Assembly: GCA_029891385.1 (NCBI GenBank)
Contig: CM057224.1
Coordinates: forward strand, 2,604,001-2,668,000
Direction of reading: 5' to 3'
Length of the DNA stretch: 64,000 bases
From: Erythroxylum novogranatense
Taxonomy: Eukaryota; Streptophyta; Magnoliopsida; Malpighiales; Erythroxylaceae
Shown: positions 57,782-64,000 of the stretch, in pieces
Numbering within the stretch: the stretch's first letter is position 1
Layout: every line of letters starts with the position of its first letter
The notes under the pieces: model-generated
What the model was told of the DNA's origin: nothing
The model's input: only the letters and a program-made list of their open reading frames with translations
The model's database searches: none
Position numbers and translations under genes: made by a program

Positions 57782-59949
57782 GCTTAACGACCTGCAATTA
57801 CAACCATACACAATCAACCATATAAGCTAAACCCAACACGAAACTGGAATCCACAAACACAAAGTAAGGAACTTCACAAATGAATTTACGTTTAAATTAG
57901 AAAAAGGATATTAAGCGACACAGCTCAAACTCTGGAATTGGCGTCTCTTTAAAACCCTAAAAGAAATAAAGACTAACCTCAAACGAATAGCATTATGTAA
58001 TGAAACAAACAAAAGTGGCGCCCGGTTCGCGCGATCTGGAACTGAACCGGTTTGGGCCACCTTGGGTCAAGTGAGTTAATTTCTGGCCCAATTGATTTTG
58101 GGCTTGATCCGATAACAATCTGGGCCCTTAATTACTGTATCTTAGCAATAACAAAGTAAAATACAAACTGCTTGTGTTTTTATTTTTTATTTTTTAAACT
58201 TAGTAAAAATATATATTTATTTGAAATTTTATTTTATTTTAAGTTTTAGTTTTTTTCATTTTTAAATATATGAAAATCACAAAAGTTGTTTTTTTCATAA
58301 TTTGATTTACTATCAATTAGATATATATTAATTATTAACAAGAATTATGGATAATTTAATTTAATATTATATATTTAATTTAATTTAATTTAATTATTAG
58401 TAAAATATGAATAAATTTTATATAAATTTTGATTTAATAAATTATATTTTAAATAAATATTACTTTATAAATAAAATTTAAATTTTAAAATATTTGTTGA
58501 TAATTTATTAATAAATGTTATAGAAGAGAACAAAATAAATTAAATGTCATTGATAAATATTATATAAAAGAATAAATAAATTTAATTAATTTAAAATAAT
58601 TTATTTTAAAAGTTTTTCTAATATATAATTATAATAAATAAATAAAAATAACTATGTTAACATTAAAACCCAACATTTTTTTTATTTGAAAGAAAAACAG
58701 ATCAAAAACTAAAATAATACTTAGCACACTTTTTGTAAAAATAGAATATGCTTTATGGCATAAGGTTAAATGAACTCTAATATGAAATAGGTGTATTTTT
58801 AAATTTGTAATTAGATAGTATGGATCATTTATTATTTTGCACTTTTAATATTATTTCAACATCAAACCTATTATTTTGTGAACTCTTTAAGGTACATAAC
58901 TAGCTTAAAAGTTCATTAAAAGTTATAATGTAAATTATTAGTTTGGAATGGATTTGGTTAGTTTGGGTAAAGTTTAGAGACAGATTGAATTATTATATTA
59001 ACAACATTTGATTAATTCACATGTGTCATTCATATAAAATGCATGTTTTCGTTATTTTTTAAAGACTAATAATTTTATAGAACATCATGTCTTATACCTT
59101 ATATTTTATTATGTTTACCCAACCAAAATTACATTAATAACTATCCTTCGTCATTATTTTATATCATTCTACCTAAAATATCAGTGCATTTCGGAAGCAG
59201 TATACAAGCGATTTGGAATAACTTCAACTCAAGGCAACTCATCTAGATATGATCAGAATTCGAGCAAAGCCTCCCCTCCCTTCTTTATTTATAGTAGTTC
59301 TTTGTCTTCCCTAACTTAAAGTAAACTCAAATCTACTATCTTCTCGAAGTTTAACCGTGGAATTAAGGCATCTGCTTCATTAATGAGTGGGAATCCCGAA
59401 TCTCTGTTTGAAAGCAGGCTTTATCAACTTTATTTGTTCGATACCCATACAAAAGAAGTTTATCTTCTTTTTGAACCAATCAAGTACAAGAAACATCTCC
59501 TAAATGAACTTTACAAATTCAATAAGCTTTCTTCCTCGCTTAAATGTTATAGGGCGTATAATCAATTCAAATGAATATATATGTGCTTGGAATACTTGAA
59601 AAACTCTCTTAAATATGTTGCTATAACAAACGAATTTCATAAAGTTGTCCAATGACTAAAATCTCATGTGTTGATAGCCAAAAACAACTCAAAAGCATAG
59701 TTAATAGCAAAAATTAGTCATTGTAGCAACTATTAATGGTAGCATTGATTGCCAACTCTGCTACTAAATTCAACCACTTTGTCTATAAGGAACCACATCT
59801 AACTATTAAAACTAGCATCCATGACCATGAAGCCTTCAAGTGACTTACCAACTTGATGATGGTACATGCTTTATAGTCAACATCCTTTGTTATAATACGT
59901 ATTCTTTGTTTTGGTTTTAAAAAAGAGAATGTTCTATTGACTTATGACA
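57782..59949. other. RSA1-like 5' region and AT-rich spacer
   Basis: 57782-58080 holds the minus-strand leader. A GCAG acceptor precedes the ATG by about ten bases, so a leader intron is likely, and an AAACCC motif occurs near 57950. From 58150 to 59160 the DNA is extremely AT-rich with a TTTAA pentamer run near 58374-58397. No coding features are recognised in 59160-59949; a 63-codon ORF at 59383 looks fortuitous. Confidence 0.5.
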
Positions 59950-60591
59950 TGTTTTGAAATCCCATACTGAAGAATTACAAAGATGGGGTAGTCTTCTTAA
60001 GTTATAAAAGGAAGACTCCTTCACCTATCTTAAGCATCCTAAAATTGTCTTTCGTAAGATAAAATTCCTTATCTTCTTTTGTAGTATTTTACTTATATTA
60101 TTTTCAGAAAATAGTGAAATATCAATTTAGTAGTGTCTGAGAAAATATGCATAATTGGTTGAACCTCATTAGATTTTGGTATTCTTTATTTGTCTATTTA
60201 ATGGCTATTGTCGGGTAAAGTTGTAGTAAATTATTGTGTTATTAAATTGCATGTCTAAGAAAGTTCTGTCTAGAAGATTGAAATTTAAGTGGGACTATCT
60301 TTAACCCTCCAGTCTTTTCTGAGAATTTACTTGGTGTGATTTTTTTGTACAATCGTTCACATTCTATTCAACTAGGCAATAGTGGTTAAGACGAATTTGT
60401 CATTACTGGTGAAAATTAATCAGAAGTTTCACAACAATTAGTATCAGAGTTAAGGTTTTTTCTTAGTATGCTCCGTGGTTGCAGCGTGGTCTGATTTTCT
60501 AAATCAAAAAAGATTTTTCTATAAGCTATTGACATTCTGCATTGACAATTATTGAATAGAAATTGTAACGGAGATGACATAAATCAAAGAT

Positions 60592-61532
60592 ATGACTGCA
60601 CCAACCACGTCGACAGCTTTTACCTCGTCTATTCTAGTAAGGACTGTTGTGACAAATACAAGATTTACGGTGGAGATTTTTTTTGGTACATGTCACTTCA
60701 GTATGTGGCAAAGTGAAGTTCAAGATCTTCTTTTTCAACAAGGTCTTGAAATCGCCATTGAAGAAAAGAAACCAGATGATGTTCAGGAGAAAGATTGAAA
60801 GACTATAAATCGTTTGGCATGTGGTACAATTCGATCATGTCTTTCCAGAGAGCAAAAGTATGTTTTCTCATAAGAAACTTTTGCATATAAATTGTGGAAT
60901 GCATTGGAAGAAAAACTCCTGAAGAAAAGCAGTTAGAATAAGCTTCATATAAAGAAGAGACTATTTCGTTTCTCTTATATTTTAAGTACCACTATAAATG
61001 ATCTCATCACCAGTTTTAATCAATTAGTTACTGATTTAATGAATTTGGATGTGACGATTGAAGATGAGGATCTAGCTTTGATGTTATTGGGATCCCTTCC
61101 TGAAGAGTTTGAGTTTCTTGAAAGTACTTTACTTCATGGGAAGGTCAATGTGTCTTTTGGTGAAGTTATAGCTGCTTTGTACAGTCATGAATTGAGAAGG
61201 AAGACAAAGGAAAGTGGAGCAACAGAAGCTTTAGTAGTCAGAGGTTGTTCGTAGAGCCAAATTAAAGGAAAAAAAGGGAGATCGAAGTCGAGGCTCAAAT
61301 TGAGCAAAGATGAATGTGCCTTTTGTCGAGAGAAAGGGCACTCGAAAAAGGATTGTCCAAAGTTAAAGAATAAAAACAAACCTGATAAGGGAAAGACTAT
61401 AGCAAATTCGAATGTTGCTAAGTGTGAAGATGTAGACTCGGATATTTTATTGGTTCTTAGATCCTCAATAAACCCTTATAGTCCATGGTTGCTCGATTCA
61501 GGTTGTAGCCATCATATGTGTCCTAATCGGGA
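60592..61532 (+). pseudogene. copia Gag and protease start, decayed
   Basis: It starts MTAPTTSTAFTSS near 60592, continues with FSMWQSEVQDLLFQQGLEIAIEEKKPDD, then after stops the Gag core FNQLVTDLMNLDVTIEDEDLALMLLGSLPEEFEFL (61020-61125). The zinc knuckle CAFCREKGHSKKDCPK at 61318-61365 is intact (CX2CX4HX4C). The protease motif is PWLLDSGCSHHMCPNRD; the catalytic DSG is kept. Stops at 60798, near 60875, 61254 and 61536. Confidence 0.9.
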
Positions 61533-64000
61533 TTAGCTTTCTGATTTTAGAAAGATAGAAGGTGGAGTTATTTACACATCAAATGACAATCCCTGCACAT
61601 TAAATGGGATTGCTTCAACTTGTTTAAGGAATCATGATGGAACAATCAGGACTCTGACAAACATCAAATACATGCCAAGTTTGACGAAGAATCTCATTTC
61701 TGTGAGAGTCTTAGAATCAAAAGACCACACTATAAATGCAATAAATGGAGTAATGAAAGTCATCTCTAGTGCACATATGGTAATGAAAGAAATTCAAAGA
61801 AACAATAACCTATATTAGTACCAGGGTAATGCAGTTATTGAAACAACAGTAGTAGCTTTTAATGATGATCAAGAGCTAGATGTAGCTAGGTTGTGGCATA
61901 TGCGCTTGGGACGTGCAAGTAAAAAAATCCTTGAAGATGTTAGTAAATCAAGAATTGTTGAAAGGAGTTCGGGCCTGCAAATAAGATTTTTGTGAACATT
62001 GTGCCAAAAGGATGTAGATAAGAGTGAGATTCAGCACTACAATCCATGATACGAAGGGTATTTTGGATTATGTTCACTCTTATGTGTGGGGACCTTCCAA
62101 AACAACTTCTTTGGGTGGAAAACATTATTATGTGACCTTTGTTGAGGATTTTTCCCGAAGAGTATGGGTGTATACTATAAAGACTAAGGATGAAGTCCTA
62201 AGAATTTTCCTTAAATGGAAGAAGATGGTAGAAACTCAAACAGGTAGAAGGATCAAGTGTCTCTGTACAGATAATGGTAGGGAGTAGATGAATGATCTAT
62301 TTTTAAAAGTTTGCGAAGATAAAGGTATTGTCAGATACTTCACAATTAGGAATACACCACAACAAAATGAGGTGACAGAACGTATGAACCAGACATTGCT
62401 GGAGAAAGTTTGGTGTATGCTATTTAATGCTGGGTTGGGCAGAGAATTTCGGTATGAGGCTATTACATATGCTTATCATCTCATCAATCACCTTCCATCA
62501 ACTACTATTGGTGGTAAAACACCTTTGGAAAAACGATTTGGAAAACCCGTTACAGATTATGATTCCTTACATGTGTTTGGTTCTACTGCATACTATCATG
62601 TTAAGGAGTCAAAGTTGGATCCATGTGCAAAGAAAACAATTTTTATGGGGATCATCTGTAGTGTAAAAGGATATCGTTTTTTATTCCCAGAGTCAAAGAA
62701 AATAATTTTTATCTGGGATGTTTCCTTTGATGAATCTACCATGTTAAGAAAGGTGAAAATTGAAAATGTTAAGCAGACAGATGGTACTCCAAAATAGGTG
62801 GAGTTTGAAAGAAGAATTATTACCCCAACAAATGGTGAAGCAGATGCAGAAACTCGTATTGTAGAAAAGGAGCTATATGAAGAAGAAGTTCCAACCTAAG
62901 AACCTCCACAGCAACAATTACCGATTTCATTGAGAAAGTCAAAAAGAAACATTCAAGTACCTACTTGTTATGTTAATATGGTGGCTTATGCATTTCCAAT
63001 TGAAATTGATGGCATTCCTACCACTTATAAGGAAGCAGTCCAAAGTTCAGAAGATGATAAGTGGAGGATAACCATGAATAAAGAAATACATTCCCTTCAT
63101 AAGAATCAAACTTGGAAGCTAGCTAGTCTCCTAAAGGAAAAAAAGGCAATTGGATGCAAATTGATATATGCAAAAAAAGTTGGATTTCCTGATAAGGATA
63201 ATATTAGCTATAAAGCAAGGCTGGTGGCCAAAGGCTATGCTCAGACGGAGGGAATTGATTATAACGAAGTTTTCTCTCTAATTGTAAAAGATTTCTCCAT
63301 TCGAATTTTATTGGCGTTGATAGCACAGTTTGACATGGAAATAGTTCAACTAGATGTAAAAACTACATTTTTACATAGAGACTTAGAAGTGGAAATCTAT
63401 ATGACTTAGCTCGAAGGTTTTTAAGTTGATGAAAAGAGAATATGGTGTGCAAGCTTAAAAAATCATTATACGAATTGAAGCAATCTCCGAAACAGTGGTA
63501 CAAGTGATTTAACAAGTTTATGATGGGGTAAAAGTATACAAGAAACAATTATGATCATTGTGTATATTTTCTTAAGCTACAAGATGGATCCTACATCTAT
63601 CTTCTCCTGTATGTTGATGATAAGTTGATAGCTTCAAAAAATCAAAGAGAAATCGAGAGATTGAAGATTCAGTTTAACCAGGAGCTAGAAATGAAAGATC
63701 TTATTAAAGCTAAGAAAATTCTTGGCATGACGATAAGTAAAGACAGAAAGTTGGGAAGACTATGTTTGACTTAAAAACAATATTTGAAAAAGGTACTATA
63801 ACATTTTGGCATGAATGAGAATTCAAAATCTGTTAATACTCTGCTCGCTCCTCATATAAAGCTTAGTGCATCCCCATCTCCAAAGAAAGATGCAGAATGA
63901 GAGTACATGACTAAAGTATCGTATGCAAATGTGGTTGGTAGCTTGACGTATGTTATGATGTGTACAAGGCCAGACATTCCACGGTATATTCTGAACATCG
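61533..64000 (+). pseudogene. copia integrase, RT and start of RNase H, decayed
   Basis: The pre-integrase motif ARLWHMRLGRASKKIL lies near 61885. The integrase core shows YVHSYVWGPS, CLCTDNGRE (second catalytic Asp, then a TAG at 62285) and TPQQNEVTERMNQT with the Glu. The linker is near 62800. RT shows EAVQSSEDDKWRITMNKEI, YKARLVAKGYAQTEGIDYNEVFS, and LLLYVDDKLIASKN at about 63600. The RT end SYANVVGSLTYVMMCTRPDIP is at 63920-63985. At least eight stops; the element runs past the right edge. Confidence 0.9.

Larger units (their letters stand above)
59950..64000 (+). mobile_element. Decayed Ty1/copia element, truncated by the window edge
   Basis: A probable 5' LTR (about 59950-60436) begins TGTTTTGAAATCCCATACTG, similar to the TGTT...TCCCACATCGG start of many plant copia LTRs. 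It contains a TATAAAAGGAAG promoter-like motif at 60004 and ends ACAACA. It is followed by a worn tRNA-Met primer site (TTAGTATCAGAG, 60438-60449). Gag and pol follow on the plus strand with many stops. The 3' LTR lies beyond the window, so the LTR bounds are provisional. Confidence 0.8.

Noticed and set aside
1..64000. A previously undescribed host defence, biosynthetic or RNA-guided system
   Set aside because: I looked for unrecognised multi-gene arrays and conserved unknown ORFs on both strands; all extended ORFs fall into the five host genes or named transposon families. The most system-like novelties are transposon accessories, listed as findings.

Overview
This is nuclear DNA from a flowering plant, almost certainly a eudicot. 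The introns are AT-rich with plant-type splice sites, several eudicot single-copy genes are recognisable, and plant Ty1/copia, Ty3/gypsy (Tat-type), hAT, LINE and SINE-like elements fill the space between genes. I cannot name the species.

Layout. 1-0.6 kb: probably the 5' region of a leftward gene whose body lies off the left edge, with two telo-box motifs. 1.6-3.1 kb (minus): an intact single-exon UDP-glucose 6-dehydrogenase. 6.8-8.4 kb (minus): a four-exon parvulin-type prolyl isomerase (PIN4/Par14 family). 9-39.3 kb: a transposon block of about 30 kb. It holds an old, decayed copia element (about 9.7-21.5 kb) that has been hit by a LINE tail, a SINE-like element, an RNase H fragment, a small hAT MITE and a younger full-length copia (10403-18061, TSD GTAGC). 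Next come a full-length, decayed Tat-lineage gypsy element (23470-33370) and, 59 bp beyond its right TSD, a full-length hAT transposon (33443-39331, perfect 8-bp TSD). 39.6-45.5 kb (plus): anaphase-promoting complex subunit 2 in 16 exons. 46.5-48.1 kb (plus): an intronless TPR+SET protein. 48.8-57.8 kb (minus): a 21-exon CCAR1-like gene (RSA1, SHORT ROOT IN SALT MEDIUM 1 type). 58-59.9 kb: AT-rich spacer. 59.9-64 kb (plus): a decayed third copia element running off the right edge.

The five host genes are ordinary housekeeping genes with unrelated jobs: cell-wall sugar nucleotide supply, prolyl isomerisation, cell-cycle ubiquitin ligase, SET-domain methylation and stress/transcription regulation. 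I see no operon-like or pathway link between them. APC2 and the SET gene are tandem; the SET gene and the RSA1-like gene are convergent. The hAT insertion ends 284 bp before the APC2 start codon, so transposon DNA forms most of that gene's upstream region.

The most notable signals are structural. The nested insertions can be ordered from target-site duplications. A satellite of about 1 kb built from GGATT/GAATT pentamers sits in the probable leader intron of the hAT transposase. The Tat element has an array of units each carrying two CCAAGA/TCTTGG hairpins, and an antisense ORF set. The young copia carries a second gag-like ORF. There are two GC-AG introns in two different host genes. I did not find a convincing previously undescribed system of host genes. 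Exon borders were worked out by hand from splice sites, reading phase and remembered homology; no alignment was run.
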